Of a DNA stretch of 64,000 nt, positions 55,372 to 64,000 are shown in pieces. Position numbers and translations under genes: made by a program. The stretch lies in contig NZ_JONN01000001.1 in NCBI RefSeq assembly GCF_000711715.1, positions 1,736,001-1,800,000 of the forward strand, read 5' to 3'. The notes under the pieces are model-generated. The model was given only the letters and a program-made list of their open reading frames with translations, was not told where the DNA came from and did not search any database. Every line of letters begins with the position of its first letter. The stretch's first letter is position 1. This DNA comes from Sphingomonas astaxanthinifaciens DSM 22298 (GTDB taxonomy: Bacteria; Pseudomonadota; Alphaproteobacteria; Sphingomonadales; Sphingomonadaceae).

Positions 55372-56369
55372 AGCTCGCCTCGGATCGCGCCGGGCCGCTG
55401 CTCGATCGTCCCGATCCAGCTATCCGCCTGTTCCTCCTGTCCGGCGCCGACAATTCGACCAGCCGGCTCCACGCCCAGCGGCTGCTCGCCGCACTCGGCG
55501 CCGAGAAGCTCACCACCAGCGGTGCACAGCTGAAGGGCGATCCCGGCTGGCTCGCCGACGAGGCCGCAAGCCTGCCGATGTTCGGCGGCAAGCGCCTGTT
55601 GTGGATCGAGCCGGCAGCCGAGGACAGCGTCGCTGCCATCACCGCCATGCTCGAGCTCCCGGCCGTCGAGGCGCCCGTCGTCGCCATCGCAGGCGTGCTG
55701 CGCAAGGACAGTGGTCTGGCCAGGCTCGCCGACGGGCACAAGCTCGCCATCCATGTCGCTAGCGAGCCGCAGACCGCGCGCCAGCAGGTCGGCGCGATCC
55801 TCGAGCTCGGCCGCGCCGAGGGCCTGAGGATCGCCCCCGAGCTCGCCGAGCGGATCGCCGAGGAGGCGGCCGGCGATCTCATCCTCGTGCGGCTCGAGCT
55901 GCAGAAATTCGCGCTGTACCTCGATGCCGCGCCCGACCGGCCGCAAGATCTCGACGACGACACGGTCGCGGCGCTTGGGATCGACCAGTCGGAAACCGAT
56001 TTTGCGCGGCCCGGCGATGTCGCCCTGATGGGTGACGTCCGCGGCTTGGGTGGCGAGCTTGCCTTGCTCGACAGCAGCGGCATCGACCCCATCCCGGTGG
56101 TTCGCGCCCTTCAGCGTCGACTGCTGATGCTCGCGCCGCTGCGAGCCCGGCTCGACGGCGGCCAACGCGGCGATGCCGTGCTCAAAAGCGTCTGGGCCCG
56201 GGACAAGGACGTCGTGCGCCGGATCCTGCCGCGCTGGACCTCGCCCTTGCTCTCCGAGGCGTTTGTCCGCGTGCAACGACTGGAGCGGGAACTGCTGCTC
56301 CGCCCGGTTCCTTCGAGCGCGGCCTTGGGAGAAACGCTGATTCAGCTCGCCCGGATGGCGCGGCGCTAG
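55368..56369 (+). CDS. holA: DNA polymerase III delta subunit
   Basis: The 333-aa clamp-loader subunit opens the beta clamp. It has an AAA+-like first domain (LFLLSGADNSTSRLHAQRLL; no Walker A, as usual), LPMFGGKRLLWIEPA, LELGRAEGLRIAPELAERIA, AAGDLILVRLELQKFALYL and a helical C-terminal domain (LQRRLLMLAPLRARLDGGQR). Start is the GTG at 55368, overlapping lptE. Its TAG stop is shared, as CTAG, with that of the convergent parB. Confidence 0.94.
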   Translation: MKLASDRAGPLLDRPDPAIRLFLLSGADNSTSRLHAQRLLAALGAEKLTTSGAQLKGDPGWLADEAASLPMFGGKRLLWIEPAAEDSVAAITAMLELPAVEAPVVAIAGVLRKDSGLARLADGHKLAIHVASEPQTARQQVGAILELGRAEGLRIAPELAERIAEEAAGDLILVRLELQKFALYLDAAPDRPQDLDDDTVAALGIDQSETDFARPGDVALMGDVRGLGGELALLDSSGIDPIPVVRALQRRLLMLAPLRARLDGGQRGDAVLKSVWARDKDVVRRILPRWTSPLLSEAFVRVQRLERELLLRPVPSSAALGETLIQLARMARR

Positions 56370-57247
56370 ATCGGTTCGCCGCTCAGTCGCTGACAGATGA
56401 GATCGAGCTGGTCGAGGCTCGAGAAATGCACCGCGACCTGGCCTGCGCCCGCCGCATGCTGGATGCTGACCTTGAGCCCGAGGAGGTCGCCAAGCTGGCG
56501 CTCGAGCGCGACGAGGTCGGCGTCACGCGCCGCTGCGGCCAGCCGCGCACTGCCCCGCGCAATGTCGCTCCCTGCCCCCGGCTTTGCGCGACGCGCCAGC
56601 GCTTCGGCCTGGCGGACCGACAAGCCGCGCTTGACGATCTCCTCGGCGAGAAGCTCGGGGTCGGGTGCCGAAGCAATGGCGCGAGCATGACCCATGGACA
56701 AGGTGCCGGCGTCGAGATGCGTTCGCACGCTCTCCGGAAGATCGCGCAATCTCAATAGGTTAGCGATGTGGCTGCGGCTCTTGCCAACGAGCTTGCCGAC
56801 GTCCTCCGGCTTGTGCCCGAAGCGTTCGACCAGCGCGGCATAGGCGTCGGCTTCCTCGAGTGGACCGAGGTCGGCGCGCTGGACATTCTCGATCAGCGCG
56901 ACCTCGGCGGTCCCGGCCTCGTCGAAGCTGCGGACGATCGCGGGGATTCGGTGAAGCTGGGCTCGCTGGGCCGCGCGCCAGCGCCGCTCGCCGGCGACGA
57001 TCTCATACTGCCCCGCCTCTGCACTCGGACGGACCAGAATGGGTTGCAGCACCCCGCGCGCGCCGATCGACTCGGCCAGTTCGGCGAGCGAATCCTCGGA
57101 GAAGATGCGGCGCGGCTGGAGTGGGTTGGGCTTGATCGCGGCAACATCGATCTCGCGCACGCCCTCGGCGCTGCCCGCAGCGACCGCGGGCGCATCGCCA
57201 AGCAATGCCGACAGGCCGCGTCCCAATCCTCGTGCCTGCTGGTTCAT
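56366..57247 (-). CDS. parB: Chromosome-partitioning protein ParB
   Basis: The 293-aa CTPase and DNA-binding protein loads at parS and spreads. It has the ParB/Srx CTP domain (IKPNPLQPRRIFSEDSLAEL, GERRWRAAQRAQLHRIPAIV, ENVQRADLGPLEEADAYAAL), a helix-turn-helix (LVGKSRSHIANLLRLRDLPE) and a C-terminal dimer domain. Two parS sites are in this region. It is last in the mnmG-rsmG-parA-parB operon and overlaps parA by four bases. It overlaps the stop of the convergent holA by four bases. Confidence 0.97.
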   Translation of the reverse strand: MNQQARGLGRGLSALLGDAPAVAAGSAEGVREIDVAAIKPNPLQPRRIFSEDSLAELAESIGARGVLQPILVRPSAEAGQYEIVAGERRWRAAQRAQLHRIPAIVRSFDEAGTAEVALIENVQRADLGPLEEADAYAALVERFGHKPEDVGKLVGKSRSHIANLLRLRDLPESVRTHLDAGTLSMGHARAIASAPDPELLAEEIVKRGLSVRQAEALARRAKPGAGSDIARGSARLAAAARDADLVALERQLGDLLGLKVSIQHAAGAGQVAVHFSSLDQLDLICQRLSGEPI

Positions 57248-58023
57248 GCGGCTTCCTTGAGCGCCGGAAGGCGCGACAATAGTTCGCGCGCCAGGCCGAC
57301 ATAAGCGGTCGAGCCCGAGCAGCGCAGATCATAGATGAGCGCCGGAAGGCCGTGGCTCGGCGCTTCCGACAGGCGGACGTTGCGGGGCACGACAGTCTCG
57401 AACACCGCATTGCCGAGGCAAGCGCGGACATCCTCGGCCACTTGCGCCGACAGACGATTGCGGCGGTCGAACATGGTCAGCGCGACGCCCAGGATCGACA
57501 GCTCCGGATTGAAGCGGGTGCGAATCCGCTCGACGGTCTGGAGGAGCTGGCTCAGCCCCTCGAGGGCGAAGAACTCGCACTGCAGCGGCACGAGCAGGTG
57601 ACGCGCGGCAACCAGCGCATTGACCGTCAGCAGTCCGAGCGAGGGCGGACAGTCGACCAAGCAGATGTCCCATCGCTGTGACGCCGCGTCGAGCGCGTCG
57701 GCCAGCCGGTGGGTGCGCCGGTCGAGCCCGACCAGCTCCACTTCGGCGCCCGACAGGTCCTGCGTCGCGGGAAGAAGGTCGAGCCGCGGGACCCGGGTCG
57801 ACAACACGCTGTCGTCGAGACGCTCGGTCCCGATCAGCACTTCGTAGGACGACCGCTCGCGCGCCTGCGGCCCCACCCCGAGACCGGTGGACGCATTGCC
57901 CTGCGGATCGAGGTCGATCAGCAGGACGCGCCACCCCATGGCGGCAAGACCCGTCGCGAGATTGATGGCGGTCGTGGTCTTGCCGACCCCGCCCTTCTGA
58001 TTGGCAATCGCGACCTTGATCAT
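57244..58023 (-). CDS. parA: Chromosome-partitioning ATPase ParA
   Basis: The 259-aa ATPase has a deviant Walker A (KGGVGKTTTA, residues 10-19), DLDPQGNASTGLGV, DCPPSLGLLTVNALVAA and a long basic C-terminal part. It forms a dynamic gradient on the nucleoid that pulls ParB-parS complexes apart. The start overlaps the rsmG stop, and the stop overlaps parB, each by four bases. No plasmid features are near, so it is chromosomal. Confidence 0.98.
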   Translation of the reverse strand: MIKVAIANQKGGVGKTTTAINLATGLAAMGWRVLLIDLDPQGNASTGLGVGPQARERSSYEVLIGTERLDDSVLSTRVPRLDLLPATQDLSGAEVELVGLDRRTHRLADALDAASQRWDICLVDCPPSLGLLTVNALVAARHLLVPLQCEFFALEGLSQLLQTVERIRTRFNPELSILGVALTMFDRRNRLSAQVAEDVRACLGNAVFETVVPRNVRLSEAPSHGLPALIYDLRCSGSTAYVGLARELLSRLPALKEAA

Positions 58024-58640
58024 CCCCGCCCCATCCTCTTCCGGACCTTCTCGGCAACCAGGATCCGTGCCTCGGGATCGGTCGCACTGGCTTCCAGACG
58101 AAACTCACCTTGCCACGTGGAACGGGCTTCGGCCAGTTCCATTGCGGCGCTTCGCCCCTTTGGCAGCACCCACCGGCTTCCGCCATGCGACCGTGGGACG
58201 GACAAGGCGAAAAGCTTGTCGAGCGACGCGACCGCCCGGGCCGTGATGACGTCGAAGCTGCCGGTCACCTGCTCGACCTTTCCCGTGACGATGGCGACGT
58301 TCTTGAGGGCAAGCGCATCGCTTACACGTTCGAGAAAGTCGGTTCGCAGGCGTCGCGGCTCGACCATGGTGACGTGCTTCACGCCGAGGATTGCGAGAAC
58401 CAGACCGGGCAGACCCGGACCGCTCCCGATATCGAGCCATTCGGCGTTCACCGGCGCGAAACGAATCAGCTGGGCACTGTCCGCAATGTGGCGGGTCCAC
58501 AAGGCGTCGAGACTGGCCTTGCTCACCAGGTTTTGCCGTTCATTCTCTTGCCGCAACATGTCCGCGAATGAGGCCAGTCTTTCCTTTGTTTCACGTGAAA
58601 CAGGGGTTCCGAGAACCGCGGCCAAAGAAGTTTCCGTCAC
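58020..58640 (-). CDS. rsmG: 16S rRNA (guanine527-N7)-methyltransferase
   Basis: The 206-aa enzyme methylates G527 of 16S rRNA with SAM. The SAM site is [17 protein letters not shown], followed by [14 protein letters not shown] and the [12 protein letters not shown] motif. I chose the GTG at 58640 ([11 protein letters not shown]), whose four bases overlap the mnmG stop; the frame from 58841 is an extension into mnmG. A perfect parS site is part of its coding sequence, as codons for the PVSRET peptide. Confidence 0.95.
   Translation of the reverse strand: MTETSLAAVLGTPVSRETKERLASFADMLRQENERQNLVSKASLDALWTRHIADSAQLIRFAPVNAEWLDIGSGPGLPGLVLAILGVKHVTMVEPRRLRTDFLERVSDALALKNVAIVTGKVEQVTGSFDVITARAVASLDKLFALSVPRSHGGSRWVLPKGRSAAMELAEARSTWQGEFRLEASATDPEARILVAEKVRKRMGRG
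58587..58602. promoter_or_regulatory. parS site, perfect consensus, inside rsmG
   Basis: TGTTTCACGTGAAACA is a perfect 16-base palindrome and the parS consensus bound by chromosomal ParB. It is read in rsmG as the codons for VSRET. It is about 1.3 kb from the parB start, the usual short distance. Confidence 0.98.
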
Positions 58641-60322
58641 GCAGCCGCCCTCTTGGTCACGGCAAGATGCAGCGCGGTGAGCGCGGCGGGGGTGATCCCC
58701 GGCACGCGACTGGCCTGGTCGAGATTCTCCGGACGAGCCCCTTCGAGTCGTTCCGACATCTCCGCCGACAACCCCGGCACGCGCGAGAAGTCGAGCGATG
58801 ACGGCAGCGTCACCGCGGCGTTGCGCGTGACCTCCTGCCACTCACGGACTTGGCGCTCCACATAAGGCGCGTACAAGGTATCAGCTTGGCCCTCGTCGGT
58901 CATGGCAAAGGCCGGTTGTCGCCTTTGCTCGAGATGGGTGATGATCGACGCCGCCCGCTGCTCCGAGAGCGCATTCGTCTCAAGCGCAATGGCCCCAAGC
59001 CGGGTGACGGAATTGTCCGCACGAAGCGACAGGCGATATTCGGAGCGCGCGGTCATCATGCGATAGGGTTCGGTCACGCCCTGAAGGGTCAGGTCGTCGA
59101 GCATCACCCCGATGTAACTCGACCGGCGGTCGAAACGGATTTCCTCGCGGCCAGTCGCCGAGGCGGCGGCATTGAGCCCGGCGACCAGTCCTTGCGCTGC
59201 CGCTTCCTCATATCCCGTGGTGCCATTGATCTGGCCCGCGAGGAACAGGCCGGGAAGATCACGCACCTCGAGCGTCGCGCCGAGCCGCCGCGGATCGACA
59301 TGCTCATATTCGACCGCATAGCCGGGCCGGACGATCTCGGCGCGCTCTAGGCCCGGGATGGTGCGGACGAAGGCCGCCTGGACGTCGAGGGGCATCGAGG
59401 TCGAAATGCCATTGGGATAAACCAGCCTGTCGTCCAGTCCCTCGGGTTCCAGAAAGACCTGATGACCCTCGCGATCGCCGAACCGACGGATCTTGTCCTC
59501 GATCGACGGGCAATAGCGCGGCCCCCTCCCCTCGATCACGCCGGCATAGAGCGGGGAGCGATCGGCGAAGGCGCGGATGACGTCGTGCGTGGCCTGACTG
59601 GTGCGCGTGATCGCGCAGCACAGCTGCGGGAGCGTCTGAACTTCTTCAGGCAGCGCAGAGAAACGCCATGCATCGACGTCGCTCGCCTGCTCATCAAGTC
59701 TCGCCCAATCGATGCTGCGACCGTCGATGCGTGGCGGGGTCCCGGTCTTGAGGCGACGCGCGGCAAGCCCGATCTCGCGCACCTGCTCGGCCAAGGGAAT
59801 GCTCGCCGCCTCGCCGTGCCGGCCCGCCCGCCGCTGCTCCTCGCCGATGTGGATGACGGCGTCGAGGAAGGTGCCGGTGGCAATGACCACCGCCCGCGCG
59901 GCGATCTCGCTTCCATCGGCGAGCGCGACGCCAGAGACCCTGCCTTCCTCGATCAGGAGCCGAACGGCCTCCCCGGTGAGGCGCCGAATCGGCGTGACAG
60001 CAAGCAAGGTCTCGATGGCCGCACGATAGCGTTTGCGGTCGGCCTGGACGCGCGGACCCCAGACGGCAGGTCCCTTGCTGCGGTTGAGCATCCGCCGGTG
60101 GATGACCGCCCGGTCGGCCGCGCGTGCCATGAGCCCGTCAAAGACGTCGAGCTCACGGACGAGATGCCCCTTCCCCACCCCGCCGATCGACGGGTTGCAG
60201 CTCATCTGACCGGCGTCCTCGGTACGGAAACTGAGCAGCGCTACCGACGCACCGGAACGCGCCGCCGCACTCGCGGCTTCCGTACCCGCGTGACCCGCGC
60301 CGATGACCAGGACGTCGAACAT
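58637..60322 (-). CDS. mnmG: tRNA uridine 5-carboxymethylaminomethyl modification enzyme MnmG
   Basis: The 561-aa flavoprotein and MnmE together modify U34 of some tRNAs. It has the FAD site [57 protein letters not shown] and [17 protein letters not shown]. It is about 60 residues shorter than usual (E. coli 629); the missing part lies before the last domain ([20 protein letters not shown]), while the C-terminal end ([20 protein letters not shown]) is kept. It is first in the operon with rsmG, parA and parB, and a parS site is upstream. Confidence 0.95.
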   Translation of the reverse strand: MFDVLVIGAGHAGTEAASAAARSGASVALLSFRTEDAGQMSCNPSIGGVGKGHLVRELDVFDGLMARAADRAVIHRRMLNRSKGPAVWGPRVQADRKRYRAAIETLLAVTPIRRLTGEAVRLLIEEGRVSGVALADGSEIAARAVVIATGTFLDAVIHIGEEQRRAGRHGEAASIPLAEQVREIGLAARRLKTGTPPRIDGRSIDWARLDEQASDVDAWRFSALPEEVQTLPQLCCAITRTSQATHDVIRAFADRSPLYAGVIEGRGPRYCPSIEDKIRRFGDREGHQVFLEPEGLDDRLVYPNGISTSMPLDVQAAFVRTIPGLERAEIVRPGYAVEYEHVDPRRLGATLEVRDLPGLFLAGQINGTTGYEEAAAQGLVAGLNAAASATGREEIRFDRRSSYIGVMLDDLTLQGVTEPYRMMTARSEYRLSLRADNSVTRLGAIALETNALSEQRAASIITHLEQRRQPAFAMTDEGQADTLYAPYVERQVREWQEVTRNAAVTLPSSLDFSRVPGLSAEMSERLEGARPENLDQASRVPGITPAALTALHLAVTKRAAA

Positions 60323-60359
60323 GGAGGGCCATTAACGCGTCGGCACGACCGAAGCGAGT

Positions 60360-60375
60360 TGTTCCACGTGAAACA
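60360..60375. promoter_or_regulatory. parS site between mnmE and mnmG
   Basis: TGTTCCACGTGAAACA matches parS with one change from the perfect palindrome (C for T at position 5). It stands two bases after the mnmE stop (to the left of it here) and 38 bases upstream of the mnmG start. Confidence 0.93.
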
Positions 60376-60377
60376 GC

Positions 60378-61655
60378 CTATTTGCCGAGGCAGAAGCGAG
60401 AAAATAACGTGTCGAGCATGTCTTCGGTGCTTTGCCGACCCGTCATCCGATCGAGCGCGTGAAGCGCCTGCCGGACCGCTTCCGCGGTCAGAAGCGCATC
60501 GTCCGCCCTGGCGAGTTCGAGTGCGTCTGCGGCGGCGGAAAGGACTTGCGCCTGGCGTAGGTTGAGGGTGGCCCGGTCGGGCGGCGGAAGGAGTGTGCGG
60601 GCTATTTCCGCGACTTCGCGGCGCAGCCTGTCGATCCCCTCACCGGTCCGCGCCGAGACGGCGATGCTGCCGGGATGCGGTTCTTCGAGCGATCGCGCGT
60701 CGGCACGTGCGATCAGAAGGAGGCGGTGCGGATGCGCCGGCGCGTCGTTCGGATCGCCCAGCCAGAGAAGGATGTCGGCAGTCGCCTGCGCCCGCGCCGC
60801 CCGGCTCACGCCGATCCGCTCCACCTCGTCGTCACTGTCACGCAAACCCGCCGTATCGACCAGGGTCAGCGGCAGCCCCTCGACATCCAGCCGCGCCTCG
60901 ATCAGGTCGCGCGTGGTTCCCGGGATGGCGGTGACAATTGCTTTGTCGTCACCAATCAACGCATTGAATAGACTTGACTTTCCGGCGTTCGGTGGACCTG
61001 CGAGGACTACCGACAAGCCCTCGCTCAGGGTTTCCGAGCGCGGGGCTCGCAGCCATTCCCGCCATTGCGAGGCAAGGCCCGACGCCCGCCGAGCGAGCGC
61101 GGACAGGTCGAGTTCGGTTTCTTCCTCGTCGACATAGTCGATGGCGGCCTCAGCCTCGGCAGCGAGCAGGAGCAGCGCCGAGCGCCACTCCTCGATCTGC
61201 CGGCTGAGCGCACCCCCGGCCGCCTGTGCCGCCGCGCGGCGCTGCCATTCGGTCTCGGCGGCGAGGAGATCGCCCAGTCCTTCGGCTTCGGTGAGATCTA
61301 GTCGGCCGTTGACGAGCGCGCGGCGCGTGAATTCGCCGGGTTCCGCCGGCCGAAGACCCGGAATCCGGCCAAGCTCATCGAGCAACCGCGCGACGACCGC
61401 GCGGCCGCCGTGGAGGTGAAATTCGAGGAGATCTTCCCCGGTTGCCGTCGACGGGCCCGGGAATTGCACCACAAGCGCGCGATCGATCAGCGCGCCGTCG
61501 GCGGCAATTAGAGCCCTGAGGCCGAGCTGGCGCGGCGGCGGCAGGCTACCGGCGAGCTGGTGGCCTGCGGCGATCGCCCGCGGACCGCTGCAGCGCACGA
61601 TCGCGACCGCCGCTGGCAGGGCCCCGCTCGACAGGGCGAAGATGGTGTCGCCCAT
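60378..61655 (-). CDS. mnmE: tRNA modification GTPase MnmE
   Basis: The 425-aa GTPase has the N-terminal folate-binding domain (LPPPRQLGLRALIAADGALI), a helical domain, the G domain with GPPNAGKSSLFNALIG (G1) and DTAGLRDSDDEVE (G3), and ends with the conserved FCLGK (CxGK). The ATG at 61655 (MGDTIFALSSGALPAAVAIV) is the family start; a start 42 bases upstream adds a Ser-rich stretch. It works with MnmG, which starts 55 bases after its stop on the same strand. Confidence 0.96.
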   Translation of the reverse strand: MGDTIFALSSGALPAAVAIVRCSGPRAIAAGHQLAGSLPPPRQLGLRALIAADGALIDRALVVQFPGPSTATGEDLLEFHLHGGRAVVARLLDELGRIPGLRPAEPGEFTRRALVNGRLDLTEAEGLGDLLAAETEWQRRAAAQAAGGALSRQIEEWRSALLLLAAEAEAAIDYVDEEETELDLSALARRASGLASQWREWLRAPRSETLSEGLSVVLAGPPNAGKSSLFNALIGDDKAIVTAIPGTTRDLIEARLDVEGLPLTLVDTAGLRDSDDEVERIGVSRAARAQATADILLWLGDPNDAPAHPHRLLLIARADARSLEEPHPGSIAVSARTGEGIDRLRREVAEIARTLLPPPDRATLNLRQAQVLSAAADALELARADDALLTAEAVRQALHALDRMTGRQSTEDMLDTLFSRFCLGK

Positions 61656-61674
61656 CCCCGCTCCCGGCCTCGAT

Positions 61675-62391
61675 TCAGAAGAAGAGGCGTCCGACACCGA
61701 CCTGCGGATCGACCCAGCCGTCGTGGATCATCTTGACCGCCACCCACAGGATGACCGCCAGGCCGACATAGGCGATCCAGCGATAGCGCTCGATGTAGCG
61801 GGCGATGACGTTGGCCGCGAGGCCCATCAGCGCGACCGCGAAGATCAGGCCGACGATCAGGATTCCCGGATGCTCGCGCGCCGCGCCGGCCACCGCGAGC
61901 ACGTTGTCGAGGCTCATGCTGACGTCGGCGATGGCGACCGCCCAGGCGGCGCTGGCGAAACTCTTGGCCGAGGCGAGGCCGCTATGCTCGTCGCCCTCGA
62001 TCTCGGGCGAACCCGCGCTTCCGCCCTGACGCAGCTCGCGCCACATCTTCCATGCCACCCAGAGAAGAAGAAGGCCGCCGGCGAGGATCAGCCCAACGAC
62101 CTGGAGCAATTGGGTCACGATCAGCGCGAAGCCGATCCGCAGCACCAGTGCGGCGAGCACACCGATGAGGATGACCTTGCGCCGCTGCTCGGCCGGAAGT
62201 CCCGCCGCCAGCGCGCCGACCACGATCGCATTGTCGCCCGCGAGGACGAGGTCGATCATCAGCACCTGCAGGAAGGCCGCCAGGGCCCCCGGCTGGCCGA
62301 TGTTGGCGAAGTCGGTGAGGATGTCCTGCCAGATGGCGCCGAACGAGCTGACGTCCCCGGAAACGGCGCTGGCAAGGAGGATTGAAATCAA
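61675..62391 (-). CDS. TerC-family membrane protein (copy 1)
   Basis: The 238-aa product is an integral membrane protein of the TerC/YjbE group, with about seven helices: LMIDLVLAGDNAIVVGALAA carries the conserved DxxxAGDNAxV motif, and ADVSMSLDNVLAVAGAAREH is the second, mirrored DN motif. These acidic and Asn residues in helices are thought to carry metal ions, as manganese export has been shown for some relatives. A paralog lies 75 bases upstream. It precedes mnmE at 19 bases. Confidence 0.9.
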   Translation of the reverse strand: MISILLASAVSGDVSSFGAIWQDILTDFANIGQPGALAAFLQVLMIDLVLAGDNAIVVGALAAGLPAEQRRKVILIGVLAALVLRIGFALIVTQLLQVVGLILAGGLLLLWVAWKMWRELRQGGSAGSPEIEGDEHSGLASAKSFASAAWAVAIADVSMSLDNVLAVAGAAREHPGILIVGLIFAVALMGLAANVIARYIERYRWIAYVGLAVILWVAVKMIHDGWVDPQVGVGRLFF

Positions 62392-62466
62392 GGTCGGTTC
62401 CTGCAGTTCGGGATCGCGTTCCCAACCCCTATGCCGAGGATGGGTTGCGGTTGTCGAGGTGCCCGG

Positions 62467-63111
62467 TCAGGCGGTGCCGAGCATCGGCCAGACCTCGAGG
62501 GCGCCGTGCCAGATCATGTTGAGCGCGACGTAGAGGATCATCGCCAGGCCGATCCAGGCAATCCAGTGGAAGCGCTGGATCAGCCGCGCCACGTAATTGG
62601 CAGCAAGACCCATCAGCGACACCGAGAAGATCAGGCCGAAGGCGAGAACCGCGGGATGCTCGCGCGCCACGCCGGCGACGGCGATGACGTTGTCGAGGCT
62701 CATGCTGAGATCGGCGAGCGTGACCTGAAGCGCCGCGGCGAGGAAAGTCTTGCTCTGCGGCGGACCTTCGATCTCGGGAGTCTCGGGATCGTCGGCGATC
62801 ACGACCCTGGCGGGGCGCAGCTCGCGATAGAGATTGTAGCAGACCCACAGAAGCAGGAGCCCGCCGGCGAGCAGCAGGCCGGTGATGTGGAGCAGCCAGG
62901 TCGCGACCAGCGCGAAGCCGATCAGGCAGACCAGGGCCACGCCGACGCCGAGCGCGATGACCTTGCGCCGATCGCGGTCGGGCAGTCCCGAAGCGATCGT
63001 GCCCATGATGATGACGTTGTCGCCGGCCAGCGTCAGGTCGATGAGGATGACCTCGGCCAGCGTGATCAGGCCGGCCGAGGTGAAGAGGTCGTGGAGGTCG
63101 AACCCGGTCAC
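62467..63111 (-). CDS. TerC-family membrane protein (copy 2)
   Basis: The 214-aa product has the same fold and motifs as copy 1: ILIDLTLAGDNVIIMGTIAS and LADLSMSLDNVIAVAGVARE. It is shorter at the N-terminus and diverged in the loop (IADDPETPEIEGPPQSK). Two TerC genes in tandem between rho and mnmE arose by duplication and could work as a hetero-oligomer or on two metals. It starts 22 bases after the rho stop. Confidence 0.9.
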   Translation of the reverse strand: MTGFDLHDLFTSAGLITLAEVILIDLTLAGDNVIIMGTIASGLPDRDRRKVIALGVGVALVCLIGFALVATWLLHITGLLLAGGLLLLWVCYNLYRELRPARVVIADDPETPEIEGPPQSKTFLAAALQVTLADLSMSLDNVIAVAGVAREHPAVLAFGLIFSVSLMGLAANYVARLIQRFHWIAWIGLAMILYVALNMIWHGALEVWPMLGTA

Positions 63112-63133
63112 GGAGACGGGACGCTCGCCCGGC

Positions 63134-64000
<867 letters not shown>

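Noticed and set aside
58109..58124. A third CACGTG-centred parS-like site (CTTGCCACGTGGAACG) in rsmG.
   Set aside because: It has four to six mismatches from parS in both arms; CACGTG alone is common in this GC-rich DNA.

Overview
This 64 kb window is GC-rich, gene-dense chromosomal DNA of an alphaproteobacterium, most likely a member of the Sphingomonadales (Sphingomonas / Sphingomicrobium type). The evidence is the strong G/C bias at third codon positions, the block leuS-lptE-holA / parB-parA-rsmG-mnmG-mnmE / rho, a RibBX protein with a fused N-terminal helix-turn-helix, a fimbria-like usher / chaperone / DUF4402 locus, and many small proteins of a sphingomonad kind. The genus cannot be fixed from the sequence alone. 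I see no insertion sequence, prophage, CRISPR array or rRNA. The gene at each edge (MipA/OmpV at the left, rho at the right) is cut by the window.

Layout. 0-8 kb: a MipA/OmpV outer-membrane protein, a Met/Asn-rich lipoprotein, sulfate activation (cysD-cysNC) and, divergently, a TPP riboswitch with thiC, then a membrane protein and an exported alpha/beta hydrolase. 8-17 kb: mainly small and hypothetical genes, including DUF427, PilZ, a tandem pair of related secreted proteins, a peroxiredoxin, acyltransferase, DUF1810 and SDR genes. 17-28 kb: rpmI-rplT and pheS-pheT, separated by a glyoxylate-shunt block (glcB, aceA, DUF4170 gene) with a divergent ScfR/RamB-type regulator. 28-33 kb: an ftsE-ftsX-ydcF-plsC operon, a zinc-ribbon protein and tRNA-Leu(GAG) flanked by two hairpins with the same stem. 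33-38 kb: an usher-like protein, chaperone and DUF4402 subunit, then a PspC-domain pair and a transglutaminase-like protein that seems to lack its catalytic triad. 38-50 kb: prs, nadE, gltX, tonB and the riboflavin genes ribD-ribE-ribBX-ribH, then a LolA-like gene, xthA and a separate intact ribA. 50-64 kb: yggS, a ThiE-like gene, an outer-membrane protein, the leuS-lptE-holA operon, and the mnmG-rsmG-parA-parB operon with two parS sites, mnmE, two TerC paralogs and rho.

How the parts fit. The right end is the chromosome-segregation region: ParA and ParB are made from an operon that itself holds one parS site inside rsmG, and a second parS lies between mnmG and mnmE. In other alphaproteobacteria this block is near oriC. 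The riboflavin genes give a full set of enzymes, but GTP cyclohydrolase II activity must come from the separate ribA, because the matching domain of RibBX has lost its zinc cysteines. The glyoxylate genes and their divergent regulator look like a self-contained switch for growth on acetate or fatty acids. Operons are tight, with many 4-bp ATGA/GTGA overlaps, and three convergent gene pairs share a self-complementary 4-base stop (CTAG or TTAA).

The least explained items are the tandem secreted pair at 12.0-13.9 kb, the palindromes before ribBX and tonB, the hairpins around tRNA-Leu, the sigma-54-like site before the PspC pair, and the triad-less transglutaminase-like protein.
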